A stretch of 64,000 bases of DNA, taken from contig UWYS01000022.1 of the NCBI GenBank assembly GCA_900291925.1, positions 62,001 to 126,000 of the forward strand, in the 5' to 3' direction. The translations under genes and the position numbers were made by a program. Position 1 is the stretch's first letter; each line of letters begins with the position of its first letter. The DNA is from Thecaphora thlaspeos. Its lineage: Eukaryota > Basidiomycota > Ustilaginomycetes > Urocystidales > Glomosporiaceae. Below are positions 1-12,100 of this stretch, piece after piece. The notes beneath the pieces were generated by a model. The model did no database searches, had not been told where the DNA came from, and worked only from the letters and a program-made list of their open reading frames with translations.

Positions 1-1879
1 TTGCTCGACAGGCATTGTAAAGGCCGAGTTGCTCCCCTTTTTGTCTTCGTCCGAGAGGTCCTCGCTCTTGACGTTGGTTGCGTCATCGTCCTTGCTGACG
101 CCGCTTCCGTCTTTAACGCCGCCGCCGTCGGGCTGCTTCTCGCGCTCCCTCGCCTCTTTGTCCTCGAGCTCCTTGCGGTCCTTAAGGCTCAGACCCCCCT
201 TTCGCGACGCTTTGGAGGCGGCTGCACTGCTCGTCGTCGGACTCGACGTCCCGGCGTCGGACACCGCTGTCGCCGCTGCCTTGCCAAGGATGTGCTGGAT
301 CACCTCGCTGGGAATCGCCGCATCGATCTTCGTCCTCTGAATGGCGGTCCGCGTGATGTAGCCGGTGTGGGTGTGGACGGTAAAGTCAAGCGACTCGAGC
401 CGCAGCTGAACGTCGTACCGGAGCGGCTGCGCTGCGCCGTTCTCTTGGCTTGGCATCATCCCCCCCGGCGTGGGGACCGGCTTAGCGTAGGGAACAAAGT
501 GGGCGCGCAGCAGACCCGTCATCTGCACCTGCCAGCCGTTCTCGAAGCTGGTGTAGATCGTCGCGCGGCTCGCCTCGACGAGGTGCGTGACGACCGGCGA
601 AGGGAAGCTGCTGAGGAATTTCGTCGAGGCGGGCGGCGGCGGCAGCAACGTCGTCGCCGGAAAGCCCGTCGTGTACTCGCGCGAGTTGTCGAGGCTTAGC
701 TGCGACGAGCGAACGCCCGAGACGGAGCTGGTGTAGAAGTAGCGCGGCAGCACCGACGTCGGGACCTCGAAGCCCTTCTGCTCGCGCGACGCCGGGTTCC
801 ACAGTAGCAGTCTGAAGATGCCTGAGGGCACGAAAAACTCATCGACAAAGGCGCGCCAGTACTCGACCTCGTTTCGGTCCGGTCCTGGGCCTAGCCCTTC
901 CGAGTACTGCACCAGCCGCAGCACGCCCGCGCCAGAGGGGAACTGCGACTGAAGCTGTGGGTAGGGGCCCGCTGTCGGCGGCTGCGGCAAGTTAAGGGCG
1001 GCGCCGGTGGCGGTGTTGCCATTGTTGCCGTTGCCACCGTAGGGAGGCAGCGGACCCAGGCCGCCAACCATCGGGCCTGCCGCCGCGCTCGGCAACGCGG
1101 CACCGCCCTGCACGATGGCTGGCGACGCAGACGCTAGCGGGTTGATGCCGGACCGCAGAAGCGGCGTCCCGGCCTGAGGGGCATTCTGCGGCGTCTGTCC
1201 GCCGCCGCCGCCGCCACCCATCGAGCTCTGGCCTGGCGGGGCGCTGGCGGAAGGGACCGGGACGCCGGCGGCGCTCGACGGCCGAGGCTGCGGTGTCATC
1301 ATTGAGGCGGCCGGGTTGCCCGAGGGGTGGAATTGCTGGCCGGAGAGCGGCCTCATGGGTGTCTGTGTGCCACCGACGTGTGGGCTCGATGAGAGTGACG
1401 TCTGTCCCGGCTGCCCCTGGCCTGAACCGCTCGCCTGCATCTGCATCCCACCAGGCCCGAGCGGCGTTGGGATCCGCCCGGGAAGCGAGCCCTGCTGCGA
1501 ATGGCCGGGCGTGTAAGGGTGCTGGCCAGGCTGACCCTGAGGCCCTCCGGGATGCTGATGTTGCTGCTGCTGCTGCTGCATCCCGTGCGGGTGATTGGGC
1601 CGCGGCCGCATCTGGGGCGTCGTCTGCTGCTGCTGTTGGAGCTGCTGCTGCTGTTGCATCGTCAATGCCTGCGGGCTGCCAGCATGACGCTGACCGTAAG
1701 GCGATGCCATGGCGCCGGCCCCTCTAGGCGGGCCTGCATGCTGACCGTTCGAGGCCGAAGGCGTTTGTGGCTGCGACATGCGGCCTATCTGCGCCTGTTG
1801 AGCCGCCTGCTGTGCCTGCTGTTGCTGCTGAAGGTGCTGTTGCTGCTGAAGATGTAGTTGCTGCTGCTGTTGGAGGTGT

Positions 1880-1962
<83 letters not shown>

Positions 1963-2123
1963 TTGCTGCAGGTTTGGCTGGTACATGGCGGTAGAGGGGC
2001 CGTTGACCATGTGCATTTGCGAGCCTACCTGTTGCTGCTGCTGTTGTTGTGGTTGCTGCTGCTGCTGTTGAGGGGGCCTTTGGTGGAATACGGTCTGGGC
2101 CTGCGGTTGACCGGTCTGCCCAG

Positions 2124-2159
<36 letters not shown>

Positions 2160-2334
2160 GGTGAGCCTGCGACGTCTGTTGCATCTGATGGGGCATCGGA
2201 TGGCCGCCGAGGCCCTGCTGGGTGTAGACAGGCTGCTGGAGGCCGTACCCTGGCTGTGCGGCCACGCCGATGGGGTGGTGCTGATGCGGACCAGGCGCCA
2301 CCTGGTAGGCCTGCGCAGTGCCATTGGGCATCAT
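1..2334 (-). CDS. LIM-domain-binding (Ldb1/PtaB-like) transcriptional coregulator, 3' end cut by window
   Basis: The minus-strand frame is open without introns from ATG 2334 to the window edge (778 codons); it begins MMPNGTAQAYQV. Residues 1 to about 450 are low complexity, Gln/Pro/Gly/Ser-rich, with several long poly-Gln tracts. From about residue 468 to 690 lies the LIM-binding domain, seen as VLRLVQYSEG, EVEYWRAFVDEFF, SGIFRLLLWNP, RYFYTSSVSGV and NGWQVQMTGLLRAHFVPY. It is followed by a Ser/Ala- and Lys/Glu-rich tail. Family members are non-DNA-binding adaptors: animal Ldb1 joins LIM factors, plant SEUSS is a corepressor, and fungal PtaB/Mfg1-type proteins work with LisH/Flo8-type factors in adhesion, filamentation and development. 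A nuclear role here is inferred from family. The start is the first of two adjacent ATGs, in good context (gcgaccATG). The protein faces ARS2 across a 2.1-kb gap. Confidence 0.9.
1878..1963. repeat. (TTGCTG)n hexanucleotide microsatellite coding poly-Gln
   Basis: About 14 head-to-tail TTGCTG units lie on the plus strand. Read on the minus strand they are alternating CAG and CAA codons, giving an uninterrupted glutamine run in the Ldb-like protein. Shorter glutamine tracts flank it (about 1555-1580, 1620-1660, 1800-1875, 2030-2070 and 2125-2160). Confidence 0.9.
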
Positions 2335-4429
2335 GGTCGCGGTGAAAGCCGAGGGCGGCCAGCAAGATTAAGCTTCGACAAGCGCCCAGTGTGCCGATTT
2401 CGGTGACCGAGAGAGCGTATCTGAGAACCGGAAGGCAGGAGGTGGTGTGGCCGTATTTGGTTTGTGGCGAATAACTCCGTGGGTCTGGCTCCTGCAAAGA
2501 AAGCAGATGAGGTGCAAAACACGGCAAGCGACAAGCAGCCAATACTCTGGTCTATCCGAAGAGCTGTCAGAAGCGTCGCTGTAGCTCGTCACCAGGCTTG
2601 AAGCAATCTGCCTGCCGGCCTTGGGCCCTTAAGCTGCGTAGCGGCTTCCGTTATCGGGAGCTGGCCGCCGCTTTTGATGATGCTACTGCTACTGCTGTGG
2701 CTCGTCGGTACGTCCGTCTCCCTTAAAGCAAGCGGCCTGACCGAGGGGAGAGACGGGGGCAGCGGAACACCGAGAGCTTATCCACGAACCGGGGCAGTGG
2801 AGGTAGAGGGCGCTCCCTCTGACGTGTTGGCGGCCCCGCAAAACCTTGCTCGGTTCCAGCAAGGTCGCTCTCGCGAGGCTTACCGAAGCGGCCGGACGGA
2901 AGCGCGAGGCGATAGGAGGCACGAGCGGAAGTCGGGCCGAGGTCGAGAACAGCCGGTGACGGTGACAAGGCGTGGCGGCGATGGCGACGGCGATGGCGAC
3001 GGCGACGGCTTAAGCAGAACGGACCTTTGTGCACGACGAGGAGGAGGAGGACGTGGAGAAGGACGAGGCGTGAAGGGCGAGGGGAGGCTAGAGAGGAGGC
3101 CTAAGGTTGGGGTCACAGGGGGTCTGAGGGTCAAATGTTGTCTGACGGGCGAAAGGGCCGGCCGTGCATGTGCCACACTCTGCTCGCTGCCTTGCGCTTC
3201 GCTGCTTCGCCGCCTTCCCGTCGTCTGTCGCCCGCCGCTAGCCCACACCCTCCAGGTTCTGAGAGCGGTTGCAGGCGCGCGCCGAGGGTGGCGACGCGAG
3301 GGCTCGCTTGCTGGGCCCGCCAACCGGGGGTCGGAGAGCCTGGCGCTCCCGCCCTCCGGCTCGCTGCGAACGAAGCCTGCCCGCCCGCCCGCTCTCTCGT
3401 CGCGGGCCGCCGGGCCGAGCCAGCCCGAAACATCGGATCCGTTGCCTTCCGTTTCGCTCATCGCTCTGCGACAGCCCGATCTCCGATTGATGGGCGGCGC
3501 TGACCTTGCCCCCCGCTTGTGGCGCCGCCCGCTGGCCCGCACCGAGAGACGCGCTGGAGGGAAAACAGGGCGGCCGTCTCGCTCTCCACCTGTCGCTCGT
3601 CTCGTCTCGTCGCCAGCGCCGCGCCAGGCTCGACAACTGCTCACCACCCACCACCATCAGCCCCCGCCATCCCATCACCCACTGCTAAGCTCGCCGCACG
3701 GCAAGCAAGCAAGCAAGCAAGAAGGCAGCCAGGCAAGCACCACCCACGACGCCACACGGCCGTTCGACATTCAGAGCTGGCTCGCATCTAGTAAGTCTCG
3801 TCTCTTGCCCGCACGACCACGCCTCCCTTTTTCTCTCTCCCTCCCTACACCGACATATACGCCGCCCCACTGCACACCGCCTATGCTTCACCCATCACGC
3901 ACACGCGCGCACGCATCGATGGCCCAAATCATCCACCTCGACCTGCCTCCCGGGCCGCCTACTGCCGTCAAACCGCGATCCGGACAACATGCCGCTACGT
4001 GCAGTGCCCCTCTTGCACCTTTCCGTCTCCACCTCGGCCGTCAACTGGTTCTAGATTTCCTCAGGCCGCTGTTACTACATCGCCGCAATCTCCTCCTTCC
4101 GCCGCTTTTGACCTGCCCGTCGCCCATCTCTGCGCATCTTCCTTTCCTCCATTTGCTTACCGTCCCACGCCTTGCCCCCTCACTCCTCACGTACTCTCCC
4201 CCCGTTGCACCCTCACACCTCTCTTTGACCCTCGATCGCTCATCCGGTTGCTGCATGCTTGCCGACCGTTCCTGCTCAGTCTCGACGGGCTAAGACTTGC
4301 CACTTCTGCACTCGTTCGCGCCCGACTCCTCGTCATCTGGGACGCTGCCCGCCGCAGTCTTGATTGAGGACTCTTTTGCGAGCGGTCTCTGATTCGGAAC
4401 GACTTTTCTTCCTGCATACGACGGATACG
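2335..4429. promoter_or_regulatory. Divergent intergenic region between Ldb-like gene and ARS2
   Basis: No supportable gene. A long plus-strand open frame (2674-4293) has Arg/Pro/Ser-rich, GC-driven composition and no recognisable domain. The right half (about 3570-4390) is C/T-rich on the plus strand, typical of fungal promoters and 5' leaders, and contains a short (GCAA)n run near 3705-3725. Both flanking genes must take their promoters from this stretch. Confidence 0.6.
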
Positions 4430-7400
4430 ATGGACTACCGTGACGCCTACAGAGCCTACGATCGCACGGGCGGTGCCGACGACGTAGCAGCCTCTTTCAA
4501 GCATCCGATGGAGGATGCCTTTGGTGAGTCAAACGTTCGGCCGCGCTGCCTCTCGCTCTCGGCGCGTCGCGGATGACATCTTCAACAGGAGCATCGGCAG
4601 CTGCTGACCCTCGACGCTGTCTCACACCCTCATCGATCCCCTTGCATCCTTGCAGACCGATCACGGAAGCGCGGCCGTTCGCCCTCGCCAAGTTTCGATC
4701 GATACGCATCCGAGAGGCGAGCGAGCGCGTATGGTGCCTATCCGCCGACTGCCGCCGCCGTCGCCGTCGCCCCGGTCGATGCCTGGGACCGCGAGCGAGA
4801 CTTTACGCCGGCGGCTTTGGGGGCGGACACTGCGCCGTACGCGGGACCACGAGGCGTATACGACGAATACGCCCGCGATGACTACGACCGCGAGCGCGAG
4901 CGCGCCCTAGAGTGGGAGCGGTACTACCGCGAGAGAGATTCCAGCTACGGCGACGACTACGCCGCCCCTGATCGAGACAGGTACGGGGCGAGGCGGAGGT
5001 ACGACGACGACGGCCGCGACGACCGCTACCCGCGGGAGCGCGACCGTGGCTTCGCGGCCTACGGCAACCCAGCGGCTGCCGAGACGCCACAGAGGCGGAA
5101 CGGCCCAGACTACACCCGCGATGGTGGGGCCGGCGGCAGCGACGCGGGCGGTGCCTACCGCAACGGCGGAGAACCCGCTGCACCGCCAGACCCGCTACAA
5201 TCGGACACGCTGCTGCCCTTCCGCATCTACGCGCAAATGACAAGAGCGGCCCATCCCTCGGCGAGGGATCGCACCATCGACCAGCCGTCGACGCAGGAGC
5301 TCTACGAAGGCTACCAAGAATACCGTCTCGCGTTCCAGAAGAGGGCAATGCAGGCCTTCTTTGAGAGGCGGAAGGAGGAGGCGTGGTTCAAGGAAAAGTA
5401 CAATGTGGCCGAGGACTACGCGTCGGCGCGACAGAAGCGGAAGCGGGCCGGCCGGCTCGGCAGGAAGGAAGCCTGGCTCGAGGAGCTGGCCAGCGGAAAA
5501 CTCGACCACGTCAACTTCGACCTCAAGATCGCGACCGAAGCGTCTTCGTCGTTGCTAAGCTCAACGGCGGACGCCTCAGTGACCCGGGCAGACGGCGGCC
5601 GGGACGAAACCGGCAGCAGAAACGCCGAGGCTCACGAGGACGCCGACCCGGACGGCAGGGATGGTCGGGACGGTAGGGATGAGCGGCCACCTCGCCGGCG
5701 CGCCGAGAGCGTGCGTCTGGGCGACCCGGTGCTCACCACGCGGTACGGCGAGCTCGAGCCCGTCCCCAACGAGCAAGTCCCGATACCGCCGTCGGAGCAC
5801 CAGATTCTGATCAAGAGCTTCCCACCGGACATCTCGCGCGCCAAGCTCGAGGCGCATTTCGAGAGCCGGCCCCGGTTTCGCTATCTTGCGATTGGCGAGC
5901 CGCACTCTGGCAAGAGGTGGCACCGCGTCGGCTGGGCCATCTATGAGGAAGGCACCGATATGGACGAGACGGTGCGCGCGCTCGACGCCAAGGACGTCGA
6001 CGGCTTCACGCTCCACCTGACGGTGTCCGCTCGCTCAACGCAAGGCAAGCTGCGCTCGGTGCCCGAGTACGCCAACTCATTCGCCCGGCTGATCCAGGAC
6101 TTGAAGCAGGTGAAGGCGCTAGTCGCCAAGCTCGAGCACGAGGATCGCACTGCCTTGTTCCGCGAAGAGGCCGAGCGCGAGGCCGAAGCCGAGGGCGGGA
6201 ACGCCTGGCTCCAAATCAACGCGTCGGACGCCATCATGGCGAGGCATCGCGAGGTCGAGCCGGACGTCGGCGACGACGACGCTTTCGAAGAGGGCTACGA
6301 CGCCGACGAAGACGCCAGCACGCGCGAGGCCCGCAGGGCCAGACTCAAGAAGCACCTCGACTGGCACCTCGACCTGTTGCGCACCGTCTACCATTGTGAT
6401 TACTACCTCTCGCTGGTTTGCGAGTTCCAGGAGGAACTGCTGCGACGCAGCCCGCGTCATGCGCGTAGACAACCGCCGGCCGGCGCAATGACGCACTTTG
6501 AAGTGCCAAGGGACAACACGAGTGGGTATCGGCACCGGCGTCGGCGTCACATCAAAGGCCGAGGCTGCAGCCAGCTTGGGCACGCATCGAAGCGCAGAAG
6601 AGACAAAGATGCTGACCACTTGGCTTTCCGCATCGTGCGCTCCAACTCCTACCTCTCCCTCCGCTCTGAACAGATGACGAGTCATGGGCCAAGAGCGTGG
6701 ACCAAAAGACGGCGCTGCTCCTCAGCGACGAAAAGGCCGACCTGACCGAGTTCGGAGGCAAGAGCATCGATGCGTGAGTCGCCGCGCGATGCTCATTGAC
6801 CGTCCGTCACACTCACCCGAAAGAAGCCGGTTTCTGACGCCTCCGTCCCGTTCGTTTCCTGTCTCTACGCACTCTCTCCCGGCAGCGAGATGATGGCGGC
6901 CGCCCTGGCCTTTGTCAAGGAGGAAGAAAAGGAAAAGCATCGCTGCATTGTCGAGGTCGCCGGGGCACAGTGCGGCAAGCTGTTCAAGGCAGCCATCTTT
7001 GTGCAGAAGCACGTTCTCAACAAGCACCGCGCCTTTCTCGAGGGCCAGACGGATCAGTCGATCCAGGAGACGCGGTTCTTCAACAATTTCGTCCGCGACC
7101 CCTGCAGGCCCCAGGCGCCCGCCGGTCAGCCGATCACGGGCGCGGGCGGCGGCGGTGAGAGGGCAGCGGGGACGCCGCTCGCACATCGGTTTGGGACGGA
7201 GGCCAGTCCGGCCATGCCTTCGCCGCTGTTTAACAGCTCTAGGGTCGGCTTGATCCGATTGGGCGGAAGCACGGCGGCGGTGGACTCGCCCGTCCCCCCC
7301 TCCAACGTGCCGTACGGACGCAGGGGGACCTCGCCCAGCCGATGGTTGGGCGAAAGGATCGGCGGTGTCGTTTCGCCCCCGGGAGCCGGCGCGCCGATGA

Positions 7401-7681
7401 GTGGTGGTGGCGTTCTTGGCGGAGGCGGATACGCCAGTCCTTCGTCGACCTCACTCGGCATGAGGATCGGCGGTCTGGCCTCAAACGGCGGCGTCGGAGC
7501 GGGAGCGGGAGCGGGAGGAGACTCGGCTGAGAGGAGGTCAGAGACGGTCAAGATGACGGCCGAACCGTTGCCCGACCCGCCGAAGCCGCTCGACCCTAGG
7601 GCGGCCAGGTCAGCGCCGAAGAGCTACACAGACCTGGACGGGCCGGCGGCGCAGGGCGATGTGGACGACCTTGCCTATTAG
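4430..7681 (+). CDS. ARS2: ARS2/SERRATE-family RNA effector protein
   Basis: Exons 4430-4523, 4656-6521, 6674-6773 and 6886-7681 give 951 aa (first codons MDYRDAYRAYDR). Family role: ARS2 binds the nuclear cap-binding complex and routes capped transcripts to processing, export or decay. An Arg/Asp/Tyr-rich N-terminus (MEDAFDRSRKRGRSPSPS) is followed by the SERRATE/Ars2 N-terminal domain at about residues 217-300 (LLPFRIYAQMTRA; KRAMQAFFERRKEEAWFKEKY). An RRM-like domain lies at about 412-492 (HQILIKSFPPDISRAKLEAHF), then the EELLRRSPRH motif. The conserved zinc-finger segment at about 703-735 has KHRC, QCGKLFKAAIFVQKHV and NKH. The C-terminus is Gly/Pro-rich. Introns 1 and 3 are clear. The donor of intron 2 is ambiguous: 6522 (GTGGGT) or 6465 (GTAGAC), both in phase; the latter gives 932 aa. 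CBP80, its partner, is encoded 31 kb downstream. Confidence 0.92.
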
Positions 7682-9134
7682 AGGATGGGAGAGAGAGAGG
7701 GGGTTGGGGTTGGGGAGATGGGGTCGATTCCGGGAGAGACGAAAGACGTGCCGAGTAACCCGCACAGCCTCGCCCTTTCCCGGACAGGCGGACGCTTAGA
7801 AGAACGGGAAGGGTCGGACCAACGATACACCTGTAGCCATCCATGCACACGCAGAACATGCTCGATGGTCGACGTAAAGAAAGCAAATGTACGAAAGACT
7901 GGCAGACACACATCCCGCCCCCAGACGATGGATGGTGGTTGCGCACGGCAAAGCGAGCTTGTATGCGGATCGACGAGGCCAGAGGTCGTGGCAACACCGG
8001 CCTCGCCAAAACGACGCGATTGTGGCGACAAGGGGATCTCCGAAGAGCTATTTCTTACAGAGAGGCAGCGGATCAGGCCTCCTCGCCGCTGCCGTTGACT
8101 TAAGTTAGATGCTCCGAGGTCGTTGCACATCGCCACCGTCGAGCTCACCCGATGCGATGGCTCGAGGACAGGACCCGATCTTTATCTCGGAGGACCTTAT
8201 CGCCCGATCTCTGGGTCCGTTAAGCCATCGTTGGTCCGGTCGCGATTGGCCAGGTCGATTCGGGATCCTCGCCCGTGCCGTCGTTGCTGGCCTGTTGTGG
8301 GGAAAGTTGTTCGATGGTTCCTTGTGCTGCATAACTTATGTCGAGATCGTCTGAGCAAGGGGAGCGTCTACCTGTCGGCGCCTGTCGATTCGCTGGCAGA
8401 CCCTTTGACCTGAGTCACACGAGGGCCCGTCTGGCCAGCGTGTAGCGAGCGTGGCCGAGGAGGAGGGGGATGGGGCAAGAAACCGAAATCACCAAGAATA
8501 ATCGCCGAACAAGCGCACGCGGGCGAGCGCCAATGGCCCACAACAAGAAACGCCGCGCCTGGCCGAGGAGCGACAAGCAGAGCAAAAAAAAAAAAAGGGG
8601 AAGTCGGCTCTGACTCGAGTCGGGCCGCGACCGTGGGCTTGTTGGCCAGCGAGCCGCCTGGCCCTCGTCACACCGTCTGCTTGATGAAACTTTGGCGGAT
8701 AACAGGCCGGGAACGCAAGCACCCCCCCCCCACTTCACTTTCAAGCATCCTTCTTGCTCCTCCTTCGTATTCTCCTCACCACCGTCTCAACCCTTCACTT
8801 CCTATCTAGTCCCCGCGACTCGCCCCCTTCGCTCCTCCTCGTCGCTCCTCCACGTAGGCTCTACCGCCGCCTCCGCTTGCGCTGCAGCAACGGCAGCTCT
8901 CCCCATCCTCCTCTTCCGAAGCCGGGAACGTTGTCGGATCGCTCTCTCTCTCCTTCCCGAAGAAGCGGAGCACTGACCCACGAGCAAAGTCGCATCCCCT
9001 GCTCCACCTCGACACAGGGCCATCCCAAGGACGAGCAGCGGGCCAGGCCAGCTTCTCCCCTGTCCGCTCTTTGTCGCCCCTCCACCTCTTACCCTTATCT
9101 CCTGACTCCCCCTCCCCCTCCTCTCTTCACAACC
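7682..9134. other. Intergenic region between ARS2 and CPA2
   Basis: No gene seen. It holds the 3' flank of ARS2, a poly-A run at about 8584-8596 and, from about 8750 to 9130, a C/T-rich stretch that is the likely promoter and leader of the carbamoyl-phosphate synthase gene. Confidence 0.6.
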
Positions 9135-12100
9135 ATGCACCGGTCCATCCGGGTGATGCCAAAGGGCGCTCGCCTCGCCGCTTCGGCCTGGTCCGCGCCT
9201 ACCGCCTGCTCCTCTCGCCTCCTCGCGGGCGCGGGAGCGTCGTCGGCGCTGCCGCAGCGCAGCCTGTCTACCAAGGCGGCCGAGGCCGAGGCCGCCCTGC
9301 AAAAGGGCCCGGCGACGCTGGGTTCGGGCGTGTTCCGATCGCGATTCCACACAGCGGCGACGCTCGCCTCGCCCTCGCCCACCGCGCCCGCAAAGGCAAC
9401 GACGATCGAGCCCATCCAGCCCGCCGCGAGCGGCCTGCAGCAGTGGAGCAAGTACCTCCCAAAGGTGGAGCGCCCCGACGTCAAAAAGGTACTCCTCGTC
9501 GGATCCGGTGGCCTCTCGATCGGACAGGCTGGAGAGTTCGACTACAGCGGGTGAGTTATGGCAGAAGCAGCAGAAGCAGCGGCGTCAGCGGCGGTGCGGT
9601 AGTGGTGTCTGGTAGTGCGGTGCGGCGTCTTGTCAAGATGAAGCGGCGCAGCGCTGCCCGCTCTGCGAGCGAGCATAAGCGCTAAGAATGCTGACCCGAC
9701 CCTTCGCCGCCCCTCTCTCCGGACGTAACCATCTCAGATCGCAAGCCATCAAGGCGCTGCGCGAATCAGGGATCGAGACAATTCTGGTGAGCAGAGCCGC
9801 GTCGGTGGGGGATGGGATGATCCGCCGTTTCGCGCCTGTGTGCGAGCGATGGCCAGAGCGCGCTGACCATTGGGCCTCTTTCTCTTCGCTCTGGCCCTCG
9901 CCTCTTCGCCTCACAGATCAACCCAAATATCGCCACGATCCAGACCAGCCACCACCTTGCATCGCAGATCTACTTCCTCCCCATCTCGCCGGAATACGTC
10001 GCCTATGTCCTCGAAAAAGAGCGACCCGACGGCGTCCTGCTCACGTTCGGCGGGCAGAGCGCGCTCAACGTCGGCGTCCAACTCGACGACATGGGCGTGT
10101 TTGAGCGCCTCGGCGTAAAGGTGCTCGGCTCGCAAGTCGATGTGCTGAAGATGTGCGAGGACCGCGACCTGTTCGTTCAGGCGTTGGATCAGATCAACAT
10201 CCCTGTCGCCAAGTCGGAGGCCGTCGACACGGTCTCCCAGGCCCTCCGCGCCGCCGAAGAGATCGGCTACCCGGTCATTGTCCGCGCCGCCTACGCGCTC
10301 GGCGGGCTGGGGTCCGGCTTCGCCGACAACGAGGACGAGCTGCGCGACCTCAGCGCCCGTTCGCTCAGCCTGAGCCCCCAGATCCTCGTCGAAAAGAGCC
10401 TCAAGGGCTGGAAGGAGTCCGAGTACGAGGTGCTGCGCGACCAGGAGGACAACGCCATCATCTGCTGTAACATGGAAAACTTTGACCCGCTCGGCATCCA
10501 CACGGGTGACTCGATCGTCGTAGCCCCCTCGCAGACGCTCTCGGACGACAACTACCACATGCTGCGCACCGCCGCGCTCAAGGTCATCCGCCACCTCGGC
10601 ATCGTCGGCGAGTGCAACATCCAGTACGCCCTCAGCCCGGACAGCCGCGAGTACCGAGTGATCGAGGTCAACCCGCGCCTTAGTCGCTCGAGCGCGCTGG
10701 CCTCCAAGGCGACGGGCTACCCGCTCGCCTACACGGCCGCCAAGCTCGCGCTTGGCCACACGCTCCCCGAGCTGCCCAACGCCGTGACGAAATCGACGAC
10801 AGCCTGCTTCGAGCCGGCGCTCGACTACATTGTCACAAAGATCCCCAAGTGGGACCTCTCCAAGTTTCAGCATGTCAACCGCGAGGTTGGCTCGTCGATG
10901 AAGTCGGTCGGCGAGGTCATGGCCATTGGCCGGACCTTCGAGGAGTCGCTCCAGAAGGCCATCCGCATGGTCGCGCCCAACTACGACGGCTTCGACGCCT
11001 GCGTCGTCCCCGAGGACCTCGACCACGCCCTCTCGGTGCCCACCGACACGCGTCTCTTTGCTCTCGCCTACGCAATGCTCGTCAAGAACTACGACGTCGA
11101 AAAGTGCCACGAGCTGACCAAGATTGACCGGTGGTTCCTTTTCAAGCTGGACAACATCGTCCAGATCAATCGCAAGCTCGCCCAGATCGGATCGCTCAGC
11201 TCCGTCGACACCGAGACGATGACGCTCGCCAAGCAGCGCGGCTTCTCGGACCGCCAGATTGGCAAGCTCGTGGGCGCCAAGGAGCACGAGGTCCGCGCTC
11301 ACCGCAAGGCGCTCGGCGTCACGCCGTTCGTCAAGCGTATCGACACCGTCGCCGCCGAGTACCCGGCCAAGACCAACTACCTATACACCACCTACAACGC
11401 CTCGACCCACGACGTCGACTTCGACGAGCACGGCACCATGGTGCTCGGCTCCGGCGTCTACCGCATCGGCTCCTCAGTCGAGTTCGACTGGTGCGCCGTC
11501 ACTTGCGCCCGCCGCGTCCGCGTCATGGGCCACAAGACGATCATGGTCAACTACAACCCCGAGACCGTCTCGACGGACTTCGACGAGGCCGACCGCCTCT
11601 ATTTTGAGGAGCTTGGCTTCGAGCGCGTGATGGATATCTACGAGCTCGAGGGCGCCTTGGGAGTCGTCGTCTCGGTCGGCGGGCAGCTGCCGCAGAACAT
11701 TGCGCTCCGCCTCAAGGACGCCAATGTCAACGTCCTGGGAACGGACCCGGTGATGATCGACTCGGCCGAGGACCGCCACAAGTTCTCGCAGATCCTCGAC
11801 AACGTCGGCATCGACCAGCCCGAGTGGGTCGAGGCCACCAGCGTCGCGACTGCCAAGGAGTTCGCCGCCCGCGTCTCGTACCCGGTCCTCGTCCGCCCCT
11901 CGTACGTCCTCTCGGGCGCCGCGATGAACGTCATCTGGGACGAGTCGACGCTTGAGCACCACCTCACTGCGGCCGCCGAGGTCAACACCGACTACCCTGT
12001 CGTGCTGACCAAGTTCATCGACAACGCCCAGGAGATTGACATCGACGCCGTCGCGCACAAGGGCACCCTCCTCGTCCACGCTGTCTCGGAGCACGTCGAA

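Noticed and set aside
2674..4293. 539-codon plus-strand open frame
   Set aside because: Arg/Pro/Ser-rich throughout, no domain, follows GC-driven composition of a promoter region, and overlapped by long frames in other phases.
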